Origin: Sva-07 sp963728355
GTDB lineage: Bacteria > Actinomycetota > Acidimicrobiia > Acidimicrobiales > Ilumatobacteraceae
DNA: 64,000 bases
Assembly: GCA_963728355.1 (NCBI GenBank)
Contig: CAVSJQ010000008.1
Span: 114,401 to 178,400, forward strand
Direction of reading: 5' to 3'
Under the pieces are notes generated by a model. The model saw only the letters and a list, made by a program, of their open reading frames with translations. It made no database searches and had not been told where the DNA came from. A program made the translations under genes and the position numbers. Numbering within the stretch: position 1 is the first letter of the stretch; every line of letters begins with the position of its first letter. Below are positions 37,525 to 46,460 of this stretch, in pieces.

Positions 37525-39407
37525 GCGCCGACCCCCGCACCGATCCACGCACGGTCATCGACGACCTCACGTTCGCCGACCTGTCGGAGATCGCCCGTGC
37601 CGAGCTGCCGGGATCGTCCGATGGCGCCTGGACGCTCCATGGCGCCGTCGACCCGGGCATCACGCTGCTCGACGCGTTGGAGTATCAGCTCGAACAGCGC
37701 CTGTTCATGGCCGACCAGCGGACCGATCCGGTTCTGTGGGCCGCGTTGTCGCTCCTGGGTCGCGACGCGCCCAGCCCGGCGACCCCTGCCCGAACGGTGC
37801 TCGGGTTCGTGTCGCCGACCCCGACGGGTACCGTCTCCGCCGGGACCGAGCTCGTGTTGGCCGGCGACGACGACGCCCGGACGTTCGTGCTCGTCGACGA
37901 CGTCGACGTGGTCGCCGGCATCCGGGTCGAGGTCGTCGACGGCGCCGTGCGCCCGGGTGACAGCGTGCGATTCGTCGTCACCGGGACCTTCGTCGCGACC
38001 AGCGTCGTGTCGATGTACGTCGAGGTCGACGCGCCGCGGATCGCGTCGAGCTGGTCGCCGGACGCGGTGGACGTCGCGCCGGCGTCGACGATCGCCTGGA
38101 CTGCGGTCGGCGCCGACGGCACCCGCGCCGCGGTGACGATGGACGACTCGACCGGCGGCTTCCGACGAGCCGGGCTGCTCCGCTTCGACTGGCCCGACGT
38201 CTGGCAGGTGGCCGGCAGTGGGGACCGCGCGCTCGAGGCCCGGCTCGTCGACGGCTTCCACACCGAGCCGATTCGGATCGAGCGCGTCGTCGTCAACGCG
38301 GGTGTGGCGGAACACCGTGTCCCGGTACGCGCCGACGTGTCCGACCAGGTCGGACGCTTCCTGCCGTTGCCACACCAGCGGATCGTGCTGCCCGCCGGTT
38401 CGGCGGGCGCCGTCCTCGACGGTCCTGACGACCTGCGGGTCGAGCTGCAGGAGGCCGATGGCGAGTCGCACGACTGGCCCGGCGTCCGGACGTGGGTCGG
38501 CGTCGGCCCCGCTGACCGAGTCGTGCGGGTGGATCGCGATCGGGGCCACGTCGAGTTCGGCGATGGACGGCGCGGTCGCATCCCGCGTCCGCTCGACGGA
38601 GGAACTGCCGTCGTGGCATACCACCTCGGCGGTGGTCCGTCCGGCGACGTATCGGCCCAACGGACGTGGCGCGGTCACGGCACGCCACTCGAGGCGATCG
38701 GCCTGGTCGCCGCGGTCGGTGCCGACGCCGAGTCGATGGAGGCGAGCCGTCAGCGCTCGATGGACGCACTCGGCGCCGTACACCGGACCGTGACAGCCCA
38801 CGACGTGGAAGAGATCGCCCGATCGACGCCGGGCGTCGACATCGCCCGCGCACACGCCCTCGTCGGCCATCACCCCCGGTTCCCGTGCGCGGTGACGCCC
38901 GGTGCGATCTCCGTCGTCGTGATCCCCGCGGTCGATCGGCCCGCACCGACGGCGAGTTGGGTGCGCGCCCCGCTCGCCGACCCCGGCGCGATGGCTGCGG
39001 TGCGTGCCGGCCTCGAACGTTCCCGCTTGCTGACACAGGAGCTGTTCGTCCTCGACCCGGTGTACCGGCGTGCCTCGGTGACGGTGCGCATCACCGGCGG
39101 AGACCGATCGGCGGCCATCGAGACGACGATCCGCGAGGCACTGGTCCGGTTCTTCGATCCGCTCGTCGGCGGCCCCACCGGTTCCGGTTGGGGGCTCGGG
39201 GCGCCGCTGCGCCCGTCGGCCGTCGTCGGTGTGCTGCAACCCGTCGTCGGGCCGGAGGCCTCGGTCATCGACGTCCGGCTCGAGCTCGACGACGATCTCC
39301 CGTCCGACTGCAAGGATCTGACTCTCGGTGGGCACGAGCTCCCGCATCTCGTCGGCGTCGCGGTCGTGTGGTCGGGCGCGCTGCCCGACGGTGGAGGGCT
39401 GCGGTGA
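37521..39407 (+). CDS. Baseplate J-like wedge protein 1 (Pvc11/Afp11)
   Basis: This is a 628-residue gpJ-type wedge protein. Visible family marks are 'VDPGITLLDALEYQLEQRLF' near the N-terminus, 'DRGHVEFGDGRRGRIPRP' and 'TAHDVEEIARSTPGVDIARA' in the middle, and a C-terminal 'AALVRFFDPLVGG'-like stretch ('IREALVRFFDPLVGGPTGSG'). It forms half of the baseplate wedge heterodimer. The order gp25-gpJ1-gpJ2-tail I equals afp9-11-12-13-like order. Confidence 0.92.
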   Translation: MSADPRTDPRTVIDDLTFADLSEIARAELPGSSDGAWTLHGAVDPGITLLDALEYQLEQRLFMADQRTDPVLWAALSLLGRDAPSPATPARTVLGFVSPTPTGTVSAGTELVLAGDDDARTFVLVDDVDVVAGIRVEVVDGAVRPGDSVRFVVTGTFVATSVVSMYVEVDAPRIASSWSPDAVDVAPASTIAWTAVGADGTRAAVTMDDSTGGFRRAGLLRFDWPDVWQVAGSGDRALEARLVDGFHTEPIRIERVVVNAGVAEHRVPVRADVSDQVGRFLPLPHQRIVLPAGSAGAVLDGPDDLRVELQEADGESHDWPGVRTWVGVGPADRVVRVDRDRGHVEFGDGRRGRIPRPLDGGTAVVAYHLGGGPSGDVSAQRTWRGHGTPLEAIGLVAAVGADAESMEASRQRSMDALGAVHRTVTAHDVEEIARSTPGVDIARAHALVGHHPRFPCAVTPGAISVVVIPAVDRPAPTASWVRAPLADPGAMAAVRAGLERSRLLTQELFVLDPVYRRASVTVRITGGDRSAAIETTIREALVRFFDPLVGGPTGSGWGLGAPLRPSAVVGVLQPVVGPEASVIDVRLELDDDLPSDCKDLTLGGHELPHLVGVAVVWSGALPDGGGLR

Positions 39408-41386
39408 GCTGGGGTCGACACGTCCGCGAACCCGAGCTCCTGCTCGACGTCTCGCGCCTGACCGGGGCGGTCGAGCCGGTGCTGCTGCCCGACCGGCGGG
39501 CGGAGGTTCGTGCGGCGTTGCTCGAGCGCGCTGCACGGTTCACGCCGGAATGGGTGCCGTCCGGGCGTCACGATGCCGGTGTCGCACTCGCCGGCACCTA
39601 TGCCGCGTTGGCCGAGACCGTCCACGATCGGCTCGACCGCCTGCCGGCGCGGCTCCTGTTCGAGCTGCTCGACGTCGCCGGCGTCCGGGCCTTGCCGGCC
39701 AGGCCGGCCGACGCACTGATGGTGGTGTCGGCCGATGACGACGCGCCCGCGCCGGTCTCACTGGCGCCGCGCTTCGCATTCGAGGTCGCCGGCGGTGCCG
39801 ACGCGGCCACGCTCGAGATCGACCACGGGTGCGACGTGCTGCCCGGCTCCGTCGCGGTGGTCGCGACGTTGGCCGGCGGGTGGGACCTCGTCGACACGCC
39901 GGACGAGCTCGGCCGAATGGCCCCGTTCGGTCGGTATCCGACGATCAGGTCGGAGTGTTGGATCGGTCTCGATACCGACGTCGCTCCGTTCGGCTTCGTG
40001 AACCTGCTGTTCGTGGCCGCCGTCGGCGACGAGCGCGCGAGCGCCGTCGACAGCGCCGTCCGCGTCCCCGATGCGCGACCGATGTTGCGCTGGGAGGCCT
40101 TGACGGCGACCGGTGTCCAGCCGCTGATCGTCGAGCGCGACGGCACGCAGGGCCTCACCGCCACCGGTGTCGTCCAGCTGCGGGTCGACGCTCGCGCCGT
40201 GTGGACCCGAGGCACCCTGCCCGGCCGTCCGGGCGACCCGCCGATGCGCTGGGTCCGGATCCGACCGATCACCTTGAACGGGATCGGTGACGTCCGGCTC
40301 TCGGCCGTGCTGCTCAACGGCGTACCCGCCGTGGCCGCCCGCACCGTGCGGAGCGAGGTGGCCGTACCGGTGGCCCGCCCTGACGTCGGACGGTCGACCT
40401 ACCGCCTCTCGCAGACGCCCGTGCTCTCGGGGTCGGTCGTGCTCGACGTGACCGACGCGGGCGGGACGACGCGCTGGTCCGAGGTGGACGATCTCGCCGC
40501 AGCTGCGTCCGACGCCGCGGTGTTCGCGCTCGACCCGGCATCGGGCACGCTCACGTTCGGTGATGGCGTCGCCGGACGCGCCGTCCCGAAGGGATACCGC
40601 AACGTCGTCGCCGTCGAGTACCGCACCGGTGGTGGTACGCAGGGGCTCCCGGCCGTCGGCGACGGTGTCCGAGCCCGCCGCAGCCTGCCGGGCCTCGGCG
40701 AGGCGACCGTGGTGGCGATCACGACGGGCGCCGACGACGAGCGCCTCGAGTCGTACCTGCGGCGAGGACCGGGGGAGATCCGATCGGGTCGGCGTGCGGT
40801 CGCCCCGGCCGACTACGTGACGCGAGCGCTCACCGCCGGCGGCGTCGACATCGCCAGGGCGCACTGCCTCCCGGCGACGGATCCCCGCGACGGGACGAGG
40901 ACACCCGGCGTCGTCGGTGTGCTCGTCGTGCCGCACCGCGCGACGCCGGACGAGTTCCCCGAAGCGGACGATGCGACGCTGCGGGCGGTCGCCGAACACC
41001 TCGCCCGCGACGAAGGCATCGCCGGCGCCGAGGTGATCGCGGTACCGCCACGCGTGCGCACCATCCGCGTGCACGCGACACTCGTGGTGATCCCCGGTGC
41101 CGACCCGGCCGGTGTCGTCGCCACCGTTCGGGCCGAGATCGACCGCTGGTTCGATCCGCTCGTCGGGGGCGACGGCGGGGGTTGGCCGTTCGGCGGCACG
41201 GTGCGCTGGAACGAACTCGTTCGCCGGATCCTCGCGGCCACCGCCGGGCTGGGCGCGGTGTCACAGCTCGCGTTCGAGGCCGGATCGCGACTCCTCGCAC
41301 CGTGCGACGACGTCGAGCTCGACCCGGACGAACTGATCCGGCCGGGCTCCCACCAACTCGATGTCGTGGCGGAGGTCACGTCATGA
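39404..41386 (+). CDS. Baseplate J-like wedge protein 2 (Pvc12/Afp12)
   Basis: This second gpJ-family protein has 660 residues. The N-terminal 'YAALAETVHDRLDRLPARLL' and 'FELLDVAGVRALPARPADAL' helices are followed by 'GTLTFGDGVAGRAVPKGYRN', 'VAPADYVTRALTAGGVDIAR' and 'EIDRWFDPLVGGDGGGWPFG'. The last two closely echo gpJ1, showing common descent. GTG 39404 overlaps the gpJ1 stop; the frame is open far upstream but only as a shadow of gpJ1. Confidence 0.92.
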   Translation: MSWGRHVREPELLLDVSRLTGAVEPVLLPDRRAEVRAALLERAARFTPEWVPSGRHDAGVALAGTYAALAETVHDRLDRLPARLLFELLDVAGVRALPARPADALMVVSADDDAPAPVSLAPRFAFEVAGGADAATLEIDHGCDVLPGSVAVVATLAGGWDLVDTPDELGRMAPFGRYPTIRSECWIGLDTDVAPFGFVNLLFVAAVGDERASAVDSAVRVPDARPMLRWEALTATGVQPLIVERDGTQGLTATGVVQLRVDARAVWTRGTLPGRPGDPPMRWVRIRPITLNGIGDVRLSAVLLNGVPAVAARTVRSEVAVPVARPDVGRSTYRLSQTPVLSGSVVLDVTDAGGTTRWSEVDDLAAAASDAAVFALDPASGTLTFGDGVAGRAVPKGYRNVVAVEYRTGGGTQGLPAVGDGVRARRSLPGLGEATVVAITTGADDERLESYLRRGPGEIRSGRRAVAPADYVTRALTAGGVDIARAHCLPATDPRDGTRTPGVVGVLVVPHRATPDEFPEADDATLRAVAEHLARDEGIAGAEVIAVPPRVRTIRVHATLVVIPGADPAGVVATVRAEIDRWFDPLVGGDGGGWPFGGTVRWNELVRRILAATAGLGAVSQLAFEAGSRLLAPCDDVELDPDELIRPGSHQLDVVAEVTS

Positions 41387-43289
41387 CGGTGTGCGGCGCG
41401 ATCGATCCGACGTTCCGGTTGCTCGACGATCGGGTCGGCTGGGACGTCGCGGAGGGGGTCGGACTCGACGGCGCGACCCTCGACGACGGTGTGCTGCGCC
41501 TCACCGATCCCCTCGGGCCAGCGCTGCCTCCTGGTGTGCTCCCCGCCTGGCTGGCCTGGTCGGGCACGCTGAGGACGTGGTGGCTCGCGACCGAGTGCGG
41601 TGTCGCCGCGCTCGGGCCCTGCGACGACGTCTTCGTCCCCTGGCACCGCACGGGCCGGCCGGTGGTGGCCGTCGCCGCGTGGCGACGCGTCGTGGCCGTC
41701 GCATCCGGGCGCGTCGTCGAACTGATCGATGCGCCGACCGGGGCGTCGCTCGGCGACTACGAACACGGCGTCGACATCTCCGCCGTGGGGATCGCCCCCG
41801 ACGGATCACTCCTCGTCGCCGACGCCGACGGCACCATCGTTCGCACGGACCTGAGCGGCTTGCCGTGTGGTGGCTTCACGATCGAGGGAGCGCCGATCGC
41901 GATCGCGTTCGGATGCGACGCCGGCTGCAGCACCCTCGTCGTGCACAGCAAGGGCGTGAAGATCGTGCCCACGCCGGACGACGACGTCGGGATCGACCTC
42001 ACGGGGTGTGGTCACGGAGGCGCCGTCGAGGTCGGGCCCGGCGGCTTCTGCATCGACGATCGCGGCTGCTTCGACCGGTGCGGCCGGCCCGCCGACCGCG
42101 ACGACGTGATGGGCCACCCGACGGCGCCGACCCGGCGTGGGCAGTATCTGTCGGCACCGCTCGACAGCGGCATCGACCGGTGCCGCTGGCACCGGGTGCG
42201 CGTCGACGCGGAGCTGCCGGCTGGCACCTCGATCGACGTCGCTGTCGCCACCACCGATGGACCCGTCGACGGGCGTGTCCCGGCGCCAGCGGTGCCCGGG
42301 CCGTGGGACACCTACCCGCCGGGTGACCCGGATCCGACGGACTGGCAATCGCTCGGTGAGAACGTCGCCGACGCGCTGCTCCTGTTGCCGCCCGGGCGCC
42401 ACGCCTACGTGCGCATCCGGCTGACGTCGACGTCGCCAGCGAGCCCGACGGTGCATCAGGTCCGACTCGACCTTCCGAGGGCGACGACGGCCGATCTGCT
42501 GCCCGCGGTCTACGCCGCGGACCCGCTCGCCCACGACTTCACCGAGCGGTTCCTCGCCATCTTCGACGCCCACGTCGACGAGCTCGACGACGTCCTCGAC
42601 GGCCGCGACGCCTTGCTCGATCCGGCTGCCCTGCCCGACGATGCGCTCACGTGGTTGGCCGGACTGCTCGGTACCGGCTTCGAAGCGGTGATGACGCCCG
42701 ACCAGCGGCGCGCACTGATCTCCCGACTGCCCGATCTGTACCGCCGACGCGGAACACCCGGCGGGCTCGTCGAGCTGGTGAAGATCGCCCTCGACGCCGA
42801 CATCACGGTCGAGGAGCTGTCGCTCCGCGGCCCTGGGGCGCGGTCGGCGACGCACATCTCGGACAGGTGCGCTTGTTCGGCCGGTCGCGCGCACGAGTAC
42901 GCCTCGGCGCGTCGCAGCTCGGCGGCGCGACGCTCCAGGTGCGCGGTAACCCGGACGACGACGCGCGCCTGTCGGGGGCGAGCTGCATCCGGGTCCATGT
43001 CGTCGGCGGGGTCGATCGGTCGACCCTCGAGCGCGTCGTGCGCAGCCAGATCCCCGCCCACGTCGTCGCCGAGTTCCGCGACGTCACGCACGGCTTCCGC
43101 CTGACCTCGGTGCTGGTCGGTGTCGGCACCGTGCTGGCACCACTGCCGCCCCCGATCGTCGGCACGACCCGGCTCGGCCACGGCGGTGTCATCCGCCACG
43201 GGCGCCGTGGCTCGATGCGCGTCGTCGGGCTTCCCGTACCACGGGATCCATCTCACGAAAGGGAGCACACCTGTGCGACACACCACTGA
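41383..43289 (+). CDS. Tail protein I-like baseplate protein, frameshifted as read
   Basis: Frame 1 runs from ATG 41383 through a beta-propeller-like N-terminal region and the tail-I core ('DLLPAVYAADPLAHDFTERF', 'LTWLAGLLGTGFEAVMTPDQ', 'PDLYRRRGTPGGLVELVKIA') to 'EELSLRGP'. It then turns into Arg/Ser-rich nonsense ending at 43104. The expected C-terminus continues in frame 3 from about 42834: 'WGAVGDAHLGQVRLFGRSRA', 'VVRSQIPAHVVAEFRDVTHG', 'TTRLGHGGVIRHG', stop at 43287-43289. One extra C in the CCC at 42831-42833 would restore a continuous protein of about 634 residues. A sequencing error or a real mutation in an essential wedge gene are the options. Confidence 0.85.
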
Positions 43290-44649
43290 ACCACGACCAA
43301 CGCCGCCCAGGGACCGGGCAGGCTGCTCGGACGACACCTGTGGCGAGGTCCCGGACTTCGTCCGGCTGCGGTACTTCCACGGCCAGGCCCTCTCGGCGGC
43401 CGACCTGCGGGGGGAGCAGCGCTACCAACTGGACAAGGCGCGGCTCCGCAACCGGCTCCTCCACGGTTGGGGGATCGTGTGCGGCCTGGACGTCACGGTC
43501 CACACCGAGGAGCACTGCGAGCCGCCCGCTGACGACTCGACCCGGCCGGACCAGCAGCACGACGACGAGCAGCATGACGAGCAGCACGAGAAGGGCGCGG
43601 AGTACGAGAAGGGCGCGGAGTACGAGCGTACGGAGCACCACGGGCCGGATCAGTCGCCGTCCCATCGCCGCCACGACGACCCGGACTGCCGGCCGCGACG
43701 TCGTGAGTGCAGCACCCTGGTGCTGCACCCCGGGGCGGCGATCGACTGCGACGGCAACGAGATCGTCGTCCGGCGAGACCGTGCGTTCCACCTCGAGGCA
43801 CTGCTCGACGAGACCGAACTGGCGGCGTTGCGCGCGTGCCCCGCGACGGTCTACGTCACCCTGTGCTACCGGGAGGAGCTGTCCCGGCCGAGCCGCCCCC
43901 TGTTGAGTGCGGGCTGCGAGTCCGTGCCCGGCTGCGAGTACGGCGCGGTCGTGGAGTGCTTCTCGATCTGCGCCGGCACGACGCCGCCCGACCGAGGTCC
44001 GCGGTGCGAGCCGTGCTGCGGTGGGTGTGGATGCGGCGACCGCTGCATCGAGGTCGTCGCCGTCACCGGCTTCTCGCCCGGCGAGGCGATCAGGCCGGAT
44101 CAGCTGGTCACCTCCGGGCGCCGCCCGCTCGCCCGCCACGACCTGACCGAGATCGTCGGCGTCAACTGGGTCCACGGCGCGACATACGGACGCGAGGACG
44201 CGACCAAGCTGCTCGACGCGGGGCTGCGGGTCGAGTTCTCGGCGCCCGTGTTGGTCGACAGCCTCCAGCCGGGTGTGGTCGAGCTCCGAACGATCGAGGG
44301 TGGCAACGGCCGGGCTGCGGCGGTGTACAGCATCCAGGGCGAGTACACCTCGGTCGACGCCGGCCCGACGACCACGGGCTTCACGTACCGGAGCACGACC
44401 AACGAGACGCTGCAGTATGGCGATCAGGTCGTGATCATCATCCGAGGCGACTTCCTCGTCGACGAGTGCTGCCGCGCCGTCGACGCCGATCACCTCGGTG
44501 GCGCCGTGCCGACGCTCGACGACATCGAGATCGAACCGGTCGAGCGCCCGCCGCGCCCGTATCCGCCGAGGCCGACGGGCGACGGTGTCGAGGGCGGCGA
44601 GTTCGTGTCGTGGTTCTTCGTTGCGACAGGGAGAGGAGAGATCCGATGA
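43273..44649 (+). CDS. eCIS fibre-like protein A (N-terminal module shared with B and C)
   Basis: This is a 458-residue protein of unknown family. Near the N-terminus it has 'FVRLRYFHGQALSAADLRGE' and 'LRNRLLHGWGIVCGLDV', then a His/Asp/Glu/Gln-rich low-complexity loop, then 'LVLHPGAAIDCDGNEIVV'. The same two-part module recurs in the next two genes. The protein is rich in cysteine ('CCGGCGCGDRC'). The C-terminal third looks like a beta-sandwich. Placement after tail protein I, where fibre genes usually lie (Afp13), suggests a receptor-binding or baseplate-peripheral role. GTG 43273 follows AAAGGGAG. Confidence 0.65.
   Translation: MRHTTEPRPTPPRDRAGCSDDTCGEVPDFVRLRYFHGQALSAADLRGEQRYQLDKARLRNRLLHGWGIVCGLDVTVHTEEHCEPPADDSTRPDQQHDDEQHDEQHEKGAEYEKGAEYERTEHHGPDQSPSHRRHDDPDCRPRRRECSTLVLHPGAAIDCDGNEIVVRRDRAFHLEALLDETELAALRACPATVYVTLCYREELSRPSRPLLSAGCESVPGCEYGAVVECFSICAGTTPPDRGPRCEPCCGGCGCGDRCIEVVAVTGFSPGEAIRPDQLVTSGRRPLARHDLTEIVGVNWVHGATYGREDATKLLDAGLRVEFSAPVLVDSLQPGVVELRTIEGGNGRAAAVYSIQGEYTSVDAGPTTTGFTYRSTTNETLQYGDQVVIIIRGDFLVDECCRAVDADHLGGAVPTLDDIEIEPVERPPRPYPPRPTGDGVEGGEFVSWFFVATGRGEIR
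43588..43623 (+). repeat. 18-bp tandem duplication in fibre-like gene A
   Basis: Bases 43588-43605 and 43606-43623 are identical, each encoding EKGAEY. They follow two imperfect DEQH units, forming a hypervariable-looking charged loop inside the shared N-terminal module. Confidence 0.85.
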
Positions 44650-46460
44650 GCAAGCAGCGAGGATGTGGGTGCGGATCGTCGTCGGTTCGTACCAGGAGCG
44701 GAGGCGGCTGCGGTTGCGGCGGCTCGTGCGGGGGTTCGTGTGGCGGTGGTGGCTCCTGCGGGTGCGAGGCGTCAGCGAGTCGGGCCGGTTTCACCCGGCC
44801 GAGGTTCTTCGGCGGGATGCTGCTGACCGAGGACGACCTGCAGTCGATCACCGACTACGTGGTCGGCAAGCGCAAGCTCACGAACCGCTCGGTCTTCGGG
44901 GCCGGGGTGGTGTGTGGCCTCGGGGTCACACGCGACCCGTGTGAACCCGGGACAGTGGTGGTCGACCCCGGCTATGCGATCGACTGCTGCGGCAACGACA
45001 TCGTCGTCGAGTGCGCCGAGCCCGTCGATGTCCTCGCGCTCGTCGACGCGCTGCGTCGCGAGCAGGGGCTCGACTGCGGCGATCCGTGTGACCCGAAGTC
45101 CGGCCGCCGAACCTACGTCCTGTCGATCCGCTACGCCGAGCGGCTCGCCGGCATGGTGGCGCCCTACGCCGCCGACGAGTGCGAGGTGGGCGACTGCGAC
45201 TATTCGCGAGTCGAGGAGAGCTACTGCTTCGTGCTGTCCTGCGATCCGCAGGACGACGAGCCGAACATCATCGACGCGTTGCGCGACTGCTTGCGCGACC
45301 CGGTCAAGATCAAGGAGGACGTCAGGGAGTTCCGGACGTTCGCGATGCTGTCGGTGCCCGACGTGGCGCTCGAGGCGGTCGAGATCGACGAGGCGGTGCC
45401 GACCGCGGCCGAGTTCCGGGCCGTCGACGAGAACGACCTGGATGCCGTTCGCGTGATGCTCACGCGCAGCATGCGTGCAGTGGCGCATCACGACGACATC
45501 GTCGCCGGAGCGGCCGAGGGGCAGCGGCTGCGCGGGAATCGTCGCCAACGGCTCGTCGAGCTGAGCGGCGAGATGGTCGAACGCGCCCGAGCGGTCGACG
45601 ATCCGAACGCGATCGACAAGGAGGCGCTCGCCCGACTCGATCGTCTGGTCGAGGTGCAGCGGTCCGACCTCTCGAAGCTCGAAGCGATCGACCGGCGGTC
45701 GATCGAGCTCGGCCTCACGCCGATCGAGGCTGATCGCGAGTACGTCCGCAGCGGTGAGCAGCTGCGGCGCCGTGTCCTGCGCACCCTCGAGGACCAGGGT
45801 CGTGTCGGCACGCCCGAGTACGCCGAGGTCCGCGCCATGCAGATCGGCCAGGTCGGGCAGCGCGACCCGGACGTGGCGCTCAAGCTGCTCAAGGCGTACG
45901 TCGACGCGATCGTGGCGTGCATCTGCGCGGCGGTGCACCCGCCGTGCCCGACGTGCACCGACCTGAACGTCCCGCTCGCTGCCCTGACCGTCGAGCGGTG
46001 CGAGGTCGTCGACGTGTGCATGCTCGAGCGCCGGTGGGTGCAGTCGCCGCGGGCGATGGCCTACTGGTTCCCCGTCGTCGAGGCGCTCCGGCGCGTGCTG
46101 CAGCGGGTGTGCTGTGCCGACGAGAAGGCGTCGATCCAGGACTACGACGGCCGTGCCAAGGCGATCGTCGAGCCGGCGCAGCAGGGCTGGATGCTCCAGC
46201 AGGTCGCGGCCTCGACGGCGCAGGGCGTCGACGGCCTCGAGCAGTCGGAGATGGTACGGATCCTCGCGGGCGCAGTCGGTGCGACCGGGCCGGCCGCCGA
46301 CGAGCTGCTCCGCCTCGCGATGCCCGTTCGCGCCGGTGCGGCCCGAGAGGCGCCCGAGAAGCCGGCGCCGTCGCCGCAGATCGACGAGCTCGAGGCGCGC
46401 GTTGCCGAGCTCACGAAGCGGCTCGACGAACTCGCCGGACGAGGGGAGGACGAGCAATGA
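44646..46460 (+). CDS. eCIS fibre-like protein B, Cys/Gly-rich N-terminus
   Basis: This is a 604-residue protein. The first 50 residues are extremely Gly/Cys/Ser-rich ('GCGCGGSCGGSCGGGGSCGC'). The shared module follows: 'FTRPRFFGGMLLTEDDLQS', 'LTNRSVFGAGVVCGLGV' and 'VVVDPGYAIDCCGNDIVV'. A long helical region with conserved-looking Cys pairs ('VACICAAVHPPCPTCTDL') and a C-terminal coiled coil ('QIDELEARVAELTKRLDELA') complete it. The coiled coil points to oligomerisation, perhaps a trimeric fibre stalk. The function is unknown; it is linked to A and C by sequence and by ATGA overlaps. Confidence 0.65.
   Translation: MSKQRGCGCGSSSVRTRSGGGCGCGGSCGGSCGGGGSCGCEASASRAGFTRPRFFGGMLLTEDDLQSITDYVVGKRKLTNRSVFGAGVVCGLGVTRDPCEPGTVVVDPGYAIDCCGNDIVVECAEPVDVLALVDALRREQGLDCGDPCDPKSGRRTYVLSIRYAERLAGMVAPYAADECEVGDCDYSRVEESYCFVLSCDPQDDEPNIIDALRDCLRDPVKIKEDVREFRTFAMLSVPDVALEAVEIDEAVPTAAEFRAVDENDLDAVRVMLTRSMRAVAHHDDIVAGAAEGQRLRGNRRQRLVELSGEMVERARAVDDPNAIDKEALARLDRLVEVQRSDLSKLEAIDRRSIELGLTPIEADREYVRSGEQLRRRVLRTLEDQGRVGTPEYAEVRAMQIGQVGQRDPDVALKLLKAYVDAIVACICAAVHPPCPTCTDLNVPLAALTVERCEVVDVCMLERRWVQSPRAMAYWFPVVEALRRVLQRVCCADEKASIQDYDGRAKAIVEPAQQGWMLQQVAASTAQGVDGLEQSEMVRILAGAVGATGPAADELLRLAMPVRAGAAREAPEKPAPSPQIDELEARVAELTKRLDELAGRGEDEQ

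Noticed and set aside
38666..39403. Upstream in-frame extension of baseplate J protein 2
   Set aside because: The region is the 3' part of baseplate J protein 1 in its own frame; the extension is an Arg-rich shadow.
42820..42850. Programmed -1 frameshift in the tail protein I gene
   Set aside because: There is no X-XXY-YYZ slippery heptamer and no obvious downstream pseudoknot; a one-base indel is simpler.
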